Source of the DNA: Mucilaginibacter sabulilitoris
GTDB taxonomy: Bacteria > Bacteroidota > Bacteroidia > Sphingobacteriales > Sphingobacteriaceae
DNA length: 64,000 nucleotides
NCBI RefSeq assembly: GCF_034262375.1
Contig: NZ_CP139558.1
Coordinates: 2,914,001 to 2,978,000, forward strand
Direction of reading: 5' to 3'
The position numbers and the translations under genes are program-made. The number at the start of each line of letters is the position of its first letter. Position 1 is the first letter of the stretch. Below, piece after piece: positions 15,773 to 24,615 of this stretch. The notes below the pieces were generated by a model. It saw only the letters and a list, made by a program, of their open reading frames with translations, did no database searches and was not told the DNA's origin.

Positions 15773-17329
15773 ATGAAGATCTATCTGCAACGTACCGCAA
15801 TGTTAGTCCTGATCATGATCGGATTAAGTTTTTCCGCGTTGGCCACCAATTTAAATGCGGATGACTCAGTTAAAATAAAGGGGTTTCACCTGGATATGCG
15901 TATCCAGGTAATGAAGCCGGCCGCGTTAAAAACGTTTGTAAAAAAATTAAGCAATGACGGTATCAACACTATCATCATGGAATGGGAGGGGAGTTATCCT
16001 TTTTTAAAAGAACCGCTGATTGCCAACAGGTACGCCTATACCCGGCAGGAGGTAAAAGACTTTATTGCTTATTGCAATTCGCTGCATGTACAGGTAATAC
16101 CGCTGCAGCAAAGTTTTGGCCATGTGGAGTACATCCTGAGAAACGACAGATATGCCGCCCTGCGCGAAGATCAGAAAGATTTTAGCCAGGTGTGCCCCAG
16201 CGAACCCGAACTCAATAAAAAGCTGTTCACCGAGTTATATACCGATATGGTTGCAACCCATAACTCTCCATACATACACATAGGCGGCGATGAAACCTAT
16301 TTGCTGGGCCATTGCGAGAAATGTAAAAAGAGGGCTGCCGAAATTGGTTTATCGCGCCTTTATTTTGATCATATTAAAATGCTGTGCGATATTGTGGTGA
16401 GCCTTGGTAAACGACCAATAGTATGGGCAGATATTGCATTGAAATACCCCGATTATATTAACCTGCTCCCCAAACAAACCATTTTTATCGACTGGAACTA
16501 TGGCTGGGATGTGAACCATTTTGGAGATCATTCCAAGCTGCTTAAATCAGGCTATGAAATCTGGGGTTCACCCTCTATCAGGAGCCACCCCGACAATTAT
16601 TTCATTACCGACTGGCAAAAGCATTTCAATAACATCAGGGATTTTATCCCTTTGTCCAGAAAATTAGGTTATAAAGGCATTGTCATGACGTCTTGGTCAA
16701 CATCGGGTGTTTATTCTTCCCTGTTTGAATCAGAAGATGAACTGATTGATTTGTACGCCATACGCCACGTGTATCCCTTAAGCGGTTTCAATATTCTGGT
16801 CGACTATTACCTGAAAACCTTAAAAGGACAAAAGCTAACCAACAATCAGTTTATAGCTAATTATTGCAGTACACATAATGGTTTCAGTCCGCAGCAGGCC
16901 AAACAGTTTGAGCGTGCTTTATTTTCGGCGCCATACACTGTGATGCATGGAAAGGTAAAGTCGCCAACGCCGATGACCATAGCTCAATTGCTGGATACCG
17001 CAGCAAGTTCGCTTCAAACACTAAAATCATTGCAACCGGTAAAAGATGCCCGGGAGTTTAAGCATTACATTTTAATGGCTGATATTAGGGTTTATTACCT
17101 CACCTATATGAAAATAGAGGCCGAAGTAAATGCGCCTGATTTTTCTGCGGATAGTGCGCCTTTATATGTACTGCAGCTCAAAAAAATGTTAGCTGATGAG
17201 CAACGATTAAACGAGGAATTTACAGCCTTGAATAATGATTTTCTTTATCCATCAGCAATAGATGAGGAAAATCTGCTGAGGAGCCAAAAGGTGCATGTTT
17301 TATATAATCGTTTAGCTAAAATAAAATGA
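15773..17329 (+). CDS. GH20 beta-N-acetylhexosaminidase (hexosaminidase-D-like)
   Basis: 518 residues with a signal peptide (LVLIMIGLSFSALA). It is a GH20-type TIM barrel with no preceding GH20b domain: the barrel starts at once with KIKGFHLDMR, SFGHVEY is strand-4-like, and the catalytic pair is D173-E174 in YIHIGGDETYLLG. A CEKCKKRAAEIG segment follows, as in hexosaminidase D-like enzymes. GH20 enzymes release terminal GlcNAc or GalNAc by substrate-assisted catalysis. An operator lies about 70 nt upstream, and the gene overlaps the CBM9-like gene by 4 nt (ATGA), so they are translationally coupled. Confidence 0.85.
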   Translation: MKIYLQRTAMLVLIMIGLSFSALATNLNADDSVKIKGFHLDMRIQVMKPAALKTFVKKLSNDGINTIIMEWEGSYPFLKEPLIANRYAYTRQEVKDFIAYCNSLHVQVIPLQQSFGHVEYILRNDRYAALREDQKDFSQVCPSEPELNKKLFTELYTDMVATHNSPYIHIGGDETYLLGHCEKCKKRAAEIGLSRLYFDHIKMLCDIVVSLGKRPIVWADIALKYPDYINLLPKQTIFIDWNYGWDVNHFGDHSKLLKSGYEIWGSPSIRSHPDNYFITDWQKHFNNIRDFIPLSRKLGYKGIVMTSWSTSGVYSSLFESEDELIDLYAIRHVYPLSGFNILVDYYLKTLKGQKLTNNQFIANYCSTHNGFSPQQAKQFERALFSAPYTVMHGKVKSPTPMTIAQLLDTAASSLQTLKSLQPVKDAREFKHYILMADIRVYYLTYMKIEAEVNAPDFSADSAPLYVLQLKKMLADEQRLNEEFTALNNDFLYPSAIDEENLLRSQKVHVLYNRLAKIK

Positions 17330-17973
17330 AGTTTCTGAGCATTCCCTTTGTTCCGGAGGAAAACTACGCGCACGAGAAATTACCCCAGCATGTTATCGGC
17401 CATGAACCATGGAACCTTGAACAAAACCTGTCATGCACGGCGGCGTTTTCCATTTCGCATTTTGATGAAGGGATCAACCTGAAATTTTCGGTAACGGAAC
17501 CATTCCTCCGGGTAAAGAAAAGAAAGATCAACGGCGAAGTTCACCGGGATAATTGTGTTGAGTTTTTCATCGCGTTTGATCAGGAAAGCTATTACTACAA
17601 TTTTGAGTTCAACTGCCTCGGGTCGGTAAAGGCGGCTTACGGAAAAAATCGGCTACACCGTAAATTTTTACCCGCAGAACTTTTAAAAGGTATTGAAAAT
17701 AATATGGCCATTTGTATGGATAACCTGTCGGGCGGCAAGGCTATCAGATGGGAAATCTCGATTGTTTTGCCTGTAACGGTGTTTCATTACCATCATAAAA
17801 AAACGCTGAGCGGCGAGGAATGTTCCGTGAACTTTGCAAAGTGTGGCGATAGTTTGCCTAAGCCGCATTTTTTAAGCTGGGTTGAAATTTTATCTGATAA
17901 ACCCGATTTTCACCAGCCGCAGTTTTTTGGCCGTGTCAAATTTGAATCAAACCCTGTTTTAACCTTAGCCTGA
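17326..17973 (+). CDS. CBM9-like carbohydrate-binding protein
   Basis: 215 residues resembling the stand-alone 'carbohydrate-binding family 9-like' proteins of Bacteroidota: an N-terminal LSIPFVPEENY strand, a core FSISHFDEGINLKFSVTEPFLR, then VHRDNCVEFFIAFD, and YYYNFEFNCLGSVKAAYGKNR. There is no signal peptide or lipobox, although both flanking genes encode exported GH20 enzymes. It overlaps the upstream gene by 4 nt and is 1 nt from the next. Either it is cytosolic or exported by an unrecognised route. A glycan-binding role is inferred from the family only. Confidence 0.65.
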   Translation: MKFLSIPFVPEENYAHEKLPQHVIGHEPWNLEQNLSCTAAFSISHFDEGINLKFSVTEPFLRVKKRKINGEVHRDNCVEFFIAFDQESYYYNFEFNCLGSVKAAYGKNRLHRKFLPAELLKGIENNMAICMDNLSGGKAIRWEISIVLPVTVFHYHHKKTLSGEECSVNFAKCGDSLPKPHFLSWVEILSDKPDFHQPQFFGRVKFESNPVLTLA

Positions 17974-17974
17974 T

Positions 17975-19558
17975 ATGAAAAAGTACTTTTTTATTCTCCT
18001 TTTGCTTTTGTGCTCCAGTGTATTGAATGCTCAAAACCTGAAGTTAATACCTTATCCGAGCAACGTAAAAATGGCCGGAAGTAGGTTAGCAATGGCAAGA
18101 GGAAGCGGATTTTATACCGATAACCCACGATTTAAATACGCGGTAAATTATTTGAACGAAGAAATTGGCTCCCCCCATAAAACAGCGGCAAGGAAACAGA
18201 AAATTACTATCGCAATTACTCCCGGCTTATCCAAGCCGGGAGCTTATAGGTTAAGTACTGTCGGTAAGGTTATTTCCATAAAATCGTCTGATAGCGCTGG
18301 TGTGTTTAACGGGGTTATTACATTGCTTCAATTATACCAGTCCGCCAAAAAAGAGGGGGCAAATACCATGTTGCCGGGGTTAATTATAAATGATGAGCCG
18401 CGGTATCAATGGCGGGGATTTATGCTTGACGAATCACGTCATTTTTTTGGGAAAGAGGTTGTTAAGCAGCTCCTGAACTGGATGGCCTTTTACAAACTGA
18501 ACCGCTTTCACTGGCATTTAACAGATGCACAGGGCTGGCGGCTGGCTATAGAAAAATACCCGCTGCTTGCTACGGTTGGCGGAATAGGGAATTTTACTGA
18601 TTCTACGGCACAAGCCCGGTATTACACTCAAAACGACATCAGGGAGATTGTAAAGTATGCCAAACGGCGGAATATTGAGATTGTTCCAGAAATTGATATG
18701 CCGGGTCATGCTACCGGGGCTACGCACGCTTACCCCGAATTGTCCGGAGGCACAACGCCCCGTTATGAAAATTTTACGTTTAACCCGGCTAAGGAAGGTA
18801 CTTACCAGTTTATGGGCAATGTTTTAAAGGAAGTAAAAGCATTGTTTCCAGACGGCAGGATCCATATAGGAGGTGATGAAGTTGCCCTCGGAATAAAAGC
18901 ATGGGAAAGTAATCCCGATGTGCAGAAATTGATGACCGATAAAGGATTTACAGACTACCAACAAGCCGAGTTTTATTTTTTGAAAAGGATTGCCGATACT
19001 GTACAAAAGCTAAATTACAAGGTAATGTGCTGGGACGAGACGGTAGCCGCAGGTTTGCCAACCAGCAATGTCATCATCGATTGGTGGCGACAGAATAAAC
19101 CAGAGGTTCTTACTGAGGCTATTAACAAAGGGTACAATATTATCCTTTGCCCCAGGCTACCTTTATATTTAGATTTTGTGCAGGACAGCACACACCGGTC
19201 GGGCCGGAAATGGGGGGGACTGTTTAACACTTATTTGGATATCTATCACTTCCCGGAGAATAGTCTTGCCGACAGCATTTGTAAAAAGACCAATATTATT
19301 GGCATACAGGCCAATCTATGGACCGAAACGGTAAGCTCAAAAAAGCGACTCGATTACTTATTATTTCCAAGGCTTGCTGCCGCGGCAGAGGCGGGCTGGT
19401 GTGCCAGTTCCGCCAAAAACGACGACATGTTTAATCAAAGGCTAAAGGCGCATTTATTGTATTACAAAAAGGCCGGAATTTATTATTATGATCCGTTCAA
19501 TCCTAAAGAGCACGAGGAAGCTATAGATCAACAACCTAAACAGGAGGTTAAGGATTAA
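17975..19558 (+). CDS. GH20 beta-N-acetylhexosaminidase, two-domain type
   Basis: 527 residues: signal peptide (FFILLLLLCSSVLNAQ), a GH20b-like N-terminal domain (NLKLIPYPSNVKM to about residue 140), then the catalytic barrel with YQWRGFMLDESRHFF, FHWHLTDAQGWRL (residues 178-190), EIDMPGHATGA and the catalytic pair D301-E302 in RIHIGGDEV. This is the classic bacterial chitobiase/hexosaminidase arrangement that removes non-reducing GlcNAc from chito-oligosaccharides, probably in the periplasm. It is the third gene of the operator-3 operon and converges on the LacI gene with only 6 nt between stop codons. Confidence 0.93.
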   Translation: MKKYFFILLLLLCSSVLNAQNLKLIPYPSNVKMAGSRLAMARGSGFYTDNPRFKYAVNYLNEEIGSPHKTAARKQKITIAITPGLSKPGAYRLSTVGKVISIKSSDSAGVFNGVITLLQLYQSAKKEGANTMLPGLIINDEPRYQWRGFMLDESRHFFGKEVVKQLLNWMAFYKLNRFHWHLTDAQGWRLAIEKYPLLATVGGIGNFTDSTAQARYYTQNDIREIVKYAKRRNIEIVPEIDMPGHATGATHAYPELSGGTTPRYENFTFNPAKEGTYQFMGNVLKEVKALFPDGRIHIGGDEVALGIKAWESNPDVQKLMTDKGFTDYQQAEFYFLKRIADTVQKLNYKVMCWDETVAAGLPTSNVIIDWWRQNKPEVLTEAINKGYNIILCPRLPLYLDFVQDSTHRSGRKWGGLFNTYLDIYHFPENSLADSICKKTNIIGIQANLWTETVSSKKRLDYLLFPRLAAAAEAGWCASSAKNDDMFNQRLKAHLLYYKKAGIYYYDPFNPKEHEEAIDQQPKQEVKD

Positions 19559-19564
19559 AATATT

Positions 19565-20629
19565 TTAGCTGTTATAAAACTGGTAGTTTTCTTTAGTGAT
19601 AATATCAATGGGCATATAGGTTGATTTTTCAACTTCGCTTATCTTGAAAAGATGCTTGTAAAGCGCCATAATGCCAAGATATCCCTGTTCTTTAGGGCGC
19701 TGGCAAATCAGGAAGGTAATTTGGCCGTTAATTAGGTAATCAATGTTCTTTTTCAAAAAATCGTAGCCGATAAGCAAAATATCTGTCCTGTTACGTTTTT
19801 CAAGTATCTTGGCTATAATGTTTACCCTGGAGTTGGTTACAAAAATGGCTTTTATACCAGGCTCTGCCGATAAGGCAGAAAGTAATGTTTTCTCGACCGG
19901 GGCAAGTTTGGTTTCATTGGTATGCAGGGTGATTACCTCGTGTGGTTCCGGTGCATGATCAAAAAAGTTTTTAAACCCCTGTTCCTTCCGCAATAAATGG
20001 TGGTTGTTTTCCAGATCGGTAGATATGTTGACCGTTAAAATTTTATCCTGTTTTTGAATAGACAGACTAATAAGCTGGGCGGCAAGTTTTCCGCTTTGGT
20101 AAAGCTCAGGGCCTATATAAGTCAGGTTTTGCTGGTCGGGCAGGTCGGAGTTGATAAACGCAAGCGGCAAGCCCAGTTGCTGGATTTTTTTTGAGAGTGT
20201 TATAGATTCTTCCACAAATGACGGCGCCATGAGTACGGCATTAGGCTCATTTTTTAGCATTTCATCAGCCGACGCGTTGAAACTGTCTTTAGAATCAAGA
20301 TCGTAAAAAAAGTATTTAACCGTTACACCAAATTGCTTTATTTCTGCCGCGGCTTGTTTTATACCATTTAAAGGATAACTCCAATAATCTGTTTCGTTAG
20401 AAACCGCAGGGATCAGGATAGCGAAATTTAGTATCTTCCTGGAAGCCAGGAGGCTTGCCATTTTATTGGGCTGAAAATTCAGCTCCTCAATAATCGCGTT
20501 TATTTTTTGCTTGGTATTTTCAGATACCCCTTTCCTGTTATGGATAACCCGGTCAACCGTACCAATTGAAACGTTTGCTCTCCGGGCAATTTCTTTAACA
20601 CCTGTTAATTCGGTTTCTGTCTTCTTCAT
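19565..20629 (-). CDS. LacI-family regulator of the GlcNAc locus
   Basis: 354 residues from the ATG at 20629; a TTG at 20644 would add five residues but looks less likely. The N-terminal LacI helix-turn-helix reads GVKEIARRANVSIGTVDRVIHNRKGVSENTKQKI, followed by the hinge (NFQPNKMASLLASRK) and a periplasmic-binding-protein-like sensor domain. It is divergent from the NagX-like gene, with operator 4 (20746-20759) between them, and convergent with the GH20 gene. It is the natural candidate to bind the four CGTGTACGTACACG palindromes. The effector is presumably a GlcNAc catabolite. Confidence 0.88.
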   Translation of the reverse strand: MKKTETELTGVKEIARRANVSIGTVDRVIHNRKGVSENTKQKINAIIEELNFQPNKMASLLASRKILNFAILIPAVSNETDYWSYPLNGIKQAAAEIKQFGVTVKYFFYDLDSKDSFNASADEMLKNEPNAVLMAPSFVEESITLSKKIQQLGLPLAFINSDLPDQQNLTYIGPELYQSGKLAAQLISLSIQKQDKILTVNISTDLENNHHLLRKEQGFKNFFDHAPEPHEVITLHTNETKLAPVEKTLLSALSAEPGIKAIFVTNSRVNIIAKILEKRNRTDILLIGYDFLKKNIDYLINGQITFLICQRPKEQGYLGIMALYKHLFKISEVEKSTYMPIDIITKENYQFYNS

Positions 20630-20745
20630 GTATATAGCAACCAAATATAGTACATTTTACTAATCATTTTTAATGGAACGAAGGGCTTGCCAAGGGTGTT
20701 TTAGGCAGATATTTACTTAGGCAGCTCATTAATAAAAATAATTAA

Positions 20746-20759
20746 CGTGTACGTACACG
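20746..20759. promoter_or_regulatory. LacI-type operator 4 of the GlcNAc regulon
   Basis: Perfect CGTGTACGTACACG palindrome in the divergent region between the LacI gene and the NagX-like gene. It could serve both autoregulation and control of the NagX-like gene. Confidence 0.8.
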
Positions 20760-20869
20760 AATTCTCGATTATTATTTCTATTTTGCAGTAAGTTTAGATC
20801 AGGGGGTGAATTAATTGCCGTTTAGGTAGTTACAAAACATAACAAACAGGTAATTCATTAAACACTTAT

Positions 20870-22003
20870 ATGGAACAAAATACCAAGATTGAAAAAAAGC
20901 GGCTTCTATCACTCGATTTTTTCAGAGGATTAACCATTGCAGTCATGATCCTGGTGAATACCCCCGGAGATGGCGACCATGTGTATGCACCATTAGAACA
21001 TTCCAAATGGAATGGATGTACACCTACCGATCTGGTGTTCCCGTTTTTCTTATTTATGGTAGGCGTGTCTATTGTTTATGCCTTAGAAAGTAAAAAGGCA
21101 TTGCAGGCAAACCATACCGGTATTATGTGGCATACCCTGCGCCGTATGCTCATTTTAATTGGCCTGGGTTTGTCTATATTTTTATTTTATCGTCCCGATT
21201 TTGCTCATCTCCGTTTCCCGGGCGTACTGCAGCGTATTGGTATTGTTTATTTTATAGCAACCCTGACGTATCTCAAAACAAGTGAACGCACACGTGATTG
21301 GTTAACGGTGATCATTTTAGTAAGCTATTATTTAATAATGTATTACATACCTGTACCGGACGGACACGCAGCTAATTTAACGCCGGAGTATAATCTTGCC
21401 GCCTGGGTTGATAGGGCCGTATTTTCAACAAACCACATGTACCGGTTTACCAAACAATGGGATCCGGTTGGCTTGCTGAGTACCTGGCCTGCCATTGCAA
21501 CTGCTTTGTTTGGCATCAGGATAGGTACAATATTGAAAAACAATAACATACAGGTTAATGAAAAATGTGTAAAGCTGTTTTTAATTGGGATAGCAGCAAT
21601 TGTTTTAGGATTGATCACCGATTTGTTTTTCCCTATCAATAAATCATTATGGACCAGCTCGTATGTGCTGTATACGGGCGGCATTTGCACAGTAGGATTA
21701 ACGGCCGCTTTCTGGCTGATAGATGTAAAAGGATATAAGAAATACGCGTGGATAATGGTGGTGTTTGGCGTAAATGCTATCAGCGCCTATATCTTATCTG
21801 AGATTGTACCGGGACTGATCAATTTTTTAAAGATCCCGCATAACGGTCACCATATTATGGGGATGAAATATCTTTACCGGGCTGTTTTTCTACCGTTGGT
21901 CTCGCCCGTTAATGCGTCATTACTTGCTGCCTGTGTATTTGTAGCGCTTATATGGGGTATGATGTATATTTTGTACAAACGAAAAATTGTTATAAAAATA
22001 TAG
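20870..22003 (+). CDS. nagX: NagX-like membrane protein (heparan-alpha-glucosaminide N-acetyltransferase family)
   Basis: 377 residues with about ten membrane segments. The N-terminus RLLSLDFFRGLTIAVMILVNTPGDGDHVYAPLEHSKWNGCTPTDLVFPFFLFMVG is the signature of the HGSNAT-like/DUF5009 family (human lysosomal HGSNAT transfers acetyl groups to terminal glucosamine across a membrane). Bacterial relatives in GlcNAc/chitin regulons are called NagX. The nearby operator 4 and GlcNAc genes support a role in handling glucosamine or GlcNAc, either acetyl transfer or transport; the exact reaction is not settled by sequence. Confidence 0.8.
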   Translation: MEQNTKIEKKRLLSLDFFRGLTIAVMILVNTPGDGDHVYAPLEHSKWNGCTPTDLVFPFFLFMVGVSIVYALESKKALQANHTGIMWHTLRRMLILIGLGLSIFLFYRPDFAHLRFPGVLQRIGIVYFIATLTYLKTSERTRDWLTVIILVSYYLIMYYIPVPDGHAANLTPEYNLAAWVDRAVFSTNHMYRFTKQWDPVGLLSTWPAIATALFGIRIGTILKNNNIQVNEKCVKLFLIGIAAIVLGLITDLFFPINKSLWTSSYVLYTGGICTVGLTAAFWLIDVKGYKKYAWIMVVFGVNAISAYILSEIVPGLINFLKIPHNGHHIMGMKYLYRAVFLPLVSPVNASLLAACVFVALIWGMMYILYKRKIVIKI

Positions 22004-22035
22004 TTAATGGCGATTTGGATCCGGTCAATTCAGGA

Positions 22036-23325
22036 TCATGAAACCAAAGCAGATTTAACCGGGCTTACCTTGCCAACTATAAATATGTACGACAGTGCGC
22101 CCAAAAAGGCAACTGAGCCAATAAAAAGTAATGCTGATTGAAAATCGCCGCCTTTGGCCAACAGACCTATAATCAGCGGAACGACAATTGATGATAAGCC
22201 GCCTATGAAATTAAAAACCCCGCCGGTTACACCAATTAAATTTTGAGGCGCCAGCGCCGAAACAAATACCCAGGTGATAGATGCCAAACCATTACCAAAA
22301 AAGGCAACCGACATACACAGGATAATGAGCGGGGTACTATCTACATAATTGGCCCCTACAATAGCTGTTGAAAGTAACAGGCCGGCAATAATTGGCGTTT
22401 TGCGCGCTATACCAAATGAGTACCCCTTTTTTATCAGATAATCTGAAAAAAAGCCCGCCAGCAATACTCCGGCAAACGCGGCCAGAAATGGTATGGATGT
22501 AAGGAACCCGCTTTTTAAAAAATTTAAGCCGCGGTATTTTACAAGGTAGGTAGGGAACCAGGTTAAAAAGAACCATAACGTTGAAGTTACCGCAAACTGA
22601 CCGATGTAAACTCCCCACAATTTGCGGCTTGTAAATACTTGTTTAAAAGATGCCCATGTTAAGTCGGGTTTGGCTGCAGACACCTTTGCTGTTCCGTCTG
22701 CAATATAATCAAGTTCGGCCTGGTTCGCATCGGGGTGTTGTGATGAGTCGCGGTAAACAAAATACCATATCATGCCCCATATAATACCAACCGACCCGGT
22801 GATAATAAAAAGCCCGCGCCAGCCTAAATATTGCTGTACTATGGCCAGTAAAGGTGTTAAAAATGCCAGACCTATAAATTGCCCGCTGGTATAAAAACCA
22901 ATAGCCGATGCCCGTTCATGATCCGGGAACCAGCCGGTAACAATGCGGTTATTGATAGGGTATGAGGGGGCCTCAAACACACCGATAGCTAAACGTAAAC
23001 CAAATAACGCGGCAAAGCCTTTTATAAATCCCTGAAAAAGTGTAACCACCGACCATGAAATCAGCGTGATAGTGTATAACACGCGCGGTCCAAATCTGTC
23101 TATCAAAATACCACCGGGAATTTGTGATGCAACGTACGTCCACCCAAAGGCCGAAAATATGAGCCCCAGCTGAACGGTGTTTAAGTTCAGTTCAGAACTT
23201 AGTGCAGGAGCAGCTACGGCAATGTTGGTCCTGTCCATATAGTTGATAACAACATTAATGAACACGAACGCTAAAATCCGGAACCGTACGCGTGTTGGTT
23301 TATCAGGATAGTTGGCCTTGTACAT
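22036..23325 (-). CDS. MFS transporter, anion:cation symporter type (hexonate/hexuronate)
   Basis: 429 residues with about 12 membrane segments. The N-terminal RFRILAFVFINVVINYMDRTNIAVAAPAL and SQIPGGILIDRFGPR motifs are typical of the ACS family (ExuT, GudP, DgoT), which import sugar acids with protons. It lies 31 nt downstream of the galactonate dehydratase gene on the same strand, so D-galactonate or a related aldonate is the likely substrate. It converges with the NagX-like gene. Confidence 0.85.
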   Translation of the reverse strand: MYKANYPDKPTRVRFRILAFVFINVVINYMDRTNIAVAAPALSSELNLNTVQLGLIFSAFGWTYVASQIPGGILIDRFGPRVLYTITLISWSVVTLFQGFIKGFAALFGLRLAIGVFEAPSYPINNRIVTGWFPDHERASAIGFYTSGQFIGLAFLTPLLAIVQQYLGWRGLFIITGSVGIIWGMIWYFVYRDSSQHPDANQAELDYIADGTAKVSAAKPDLTWASFKQVFTSRKLWGVYIGQFAVTSTLWFFLTWFPTYLVKYRGLNFLKSGFLTSIPFLAAFAGVLLAGFFSDYLIKKGYSFGIARKTPIIAGLLLSTAIVGANYVDSTPLIILCMSVAFFGNGLASITWVFVSALAPQNLIGVTGGVFNFIGGLSSIVVPLIIGLLAKGGDFQSALLFIGSVAFLGALSYIFIVGKVSPVKSALVS

Positions 23326-23356
23326 TTATATTAAGGTTTTATGTGGGCTATGAGCA

Positions 23357-24505
23357 TTACCATTCGGCCACACTTCCGTCTTCATGGCGCCAAAGCGGGT
23401 TAGCCCAGTCGTGTCCGATGGCTGCCATTTTTCGTACATGATCTTCATTTATTTCAATGCCCAAACCCGGTCCTTCGGGTATGTTTACAAAACCATTATC
23501 ATATTTAAATACATCGCGGTTAACTATGTAATCCAGTATATCGCTGCCCTGGTTGTAATGTATGCCCAGGCTTTGTTCCTGTATAAAGGCATTATGACAG
23601 GTGGCGTCAACCTGCAGGCATGCAGCCAGCGCGATAGGACCCAGCGGGCAATGAGGGGCCGCGGCCACATCAAATGCCTCGGCCATTGACAAAATCTTTT
23701 TACACTCGGTGATCCCGCCGGCATGCGACAGATCGGGCTGAATGATATCTACATAACCATCTTTCAACAAATTTTTGAACTGCCATTTGCTAAACATGCG
23801 TTCACCGCAGGCAATGGGTATGGAGGTGTGCTGGGCTATCTCGCGCAATACTTCATTGTTTTCGGGGAGGGCAGGTTCTTCGATAAACATGGGGCGGTAT
23901 GCTTCCAGTTCTTTTGCCAAAAATTTGGCCATGGGCTTGTGTACACGACCATGAAAATCAACCCCTATACCAATACTACCACCTACAGCCTCACGTATGG
24001 CCGCGATACGGGCCACCGACTGGTCAATTTTATCATACGAGTCAACATATTGCAACTCTTCAGTAGCATTCATTTTAACGGCGGAGAAACCAGCTTTAAC
24101 CATTTCTTTAGCAGCCAGACCAACATCAGCGGGGCGGTCGCCGCCAATCCACGAGTAAACTTTCATTTTGTCATGGGCCTTGCCTCCCATGAGCTGATAA
24201 ATTGGGGCATTATAATATTTGCCCTTTATATCCCAGAGGGCCTGGTCAATACCGGCAATGGCGCTCATTAGTATAGGGCCGCCACGATAAAAGCCACCAC
24301 GGTACATTACGTTCCAGTGGTCTTCTATATGCATAGGGTCTTTACCTATGATATAGCTCATTAATTCTTCAACCGCAGTTTTAACGGTGGCAGCCTTACC
24401 TTCAATTACCGGTTCGCCCCAGCCTGTTATACCTTCATCCGTTTCAATTTTCAAGAATAACCAACGCGGTGGAACCTGAAACAGTTCAAAGCTTTTTATT
24501 TTCAA
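23357..24505 (-). CDS. dgoD: D-galactonate dehydratase
   Basis: 382 residues, the same length as E. coli DgoD, and very similar to it: [60 protein letters not shown] (D183, H185), [25 protein letters not shown] and the C-terminal [14 protein letters not shown]. This enolase-superfamily enzyme dehydrates D-galactonate to 2-keto-3-deoxy-galactonate in the cytosol. The neighbours are an ACS-type transporter downstream and a lactonase upstream; no DgoK or DgoA homologue is present in the window. Confidence 0.93.
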   Translation of the reverse strand: MKIKSFELFQVPPRWLFLKIETDEGITGWGEPVIEGKAATVKTAVEELMSYIIGKDPMHIEDHWNVMYRGGFYRGGPILMSAIAGIDQALWDIKGKYYNAPIYQLMGGKAHDKMKVYSWIGGDRPADVGLAAKEMVKAGFSAVKMNATEELQYVDSYDKIDQSVARIAAIREAVGGSIGIGVDFHGRVHKPMAKFLAKELEAYRPMFIEEPALPENNEVLREIAQHTSIPIACGERMFSKWQFKNLLKDGYVDIIQPDLSHAGGITECKKILSMAEAFDVAAAPHCPLGPIALAACLQVDATCHNAFIQEQSLGIHYNQGSDILDYIVNRDVFKYDNGFVNIPEGPGLGIEINEDHVRKMAAIGHDWANPLWRHEDGSVAEW

Positions 24506-24615
24506 TGCAGATGTGTTTATAAATGGTGAATACTGCCGGCAATTTAAAAATTACCTGTCAAATGCACAGCTTTCTGATGTAAGTTTATCAGATATTTTAA
24601 AGTAGAACCTTAATA

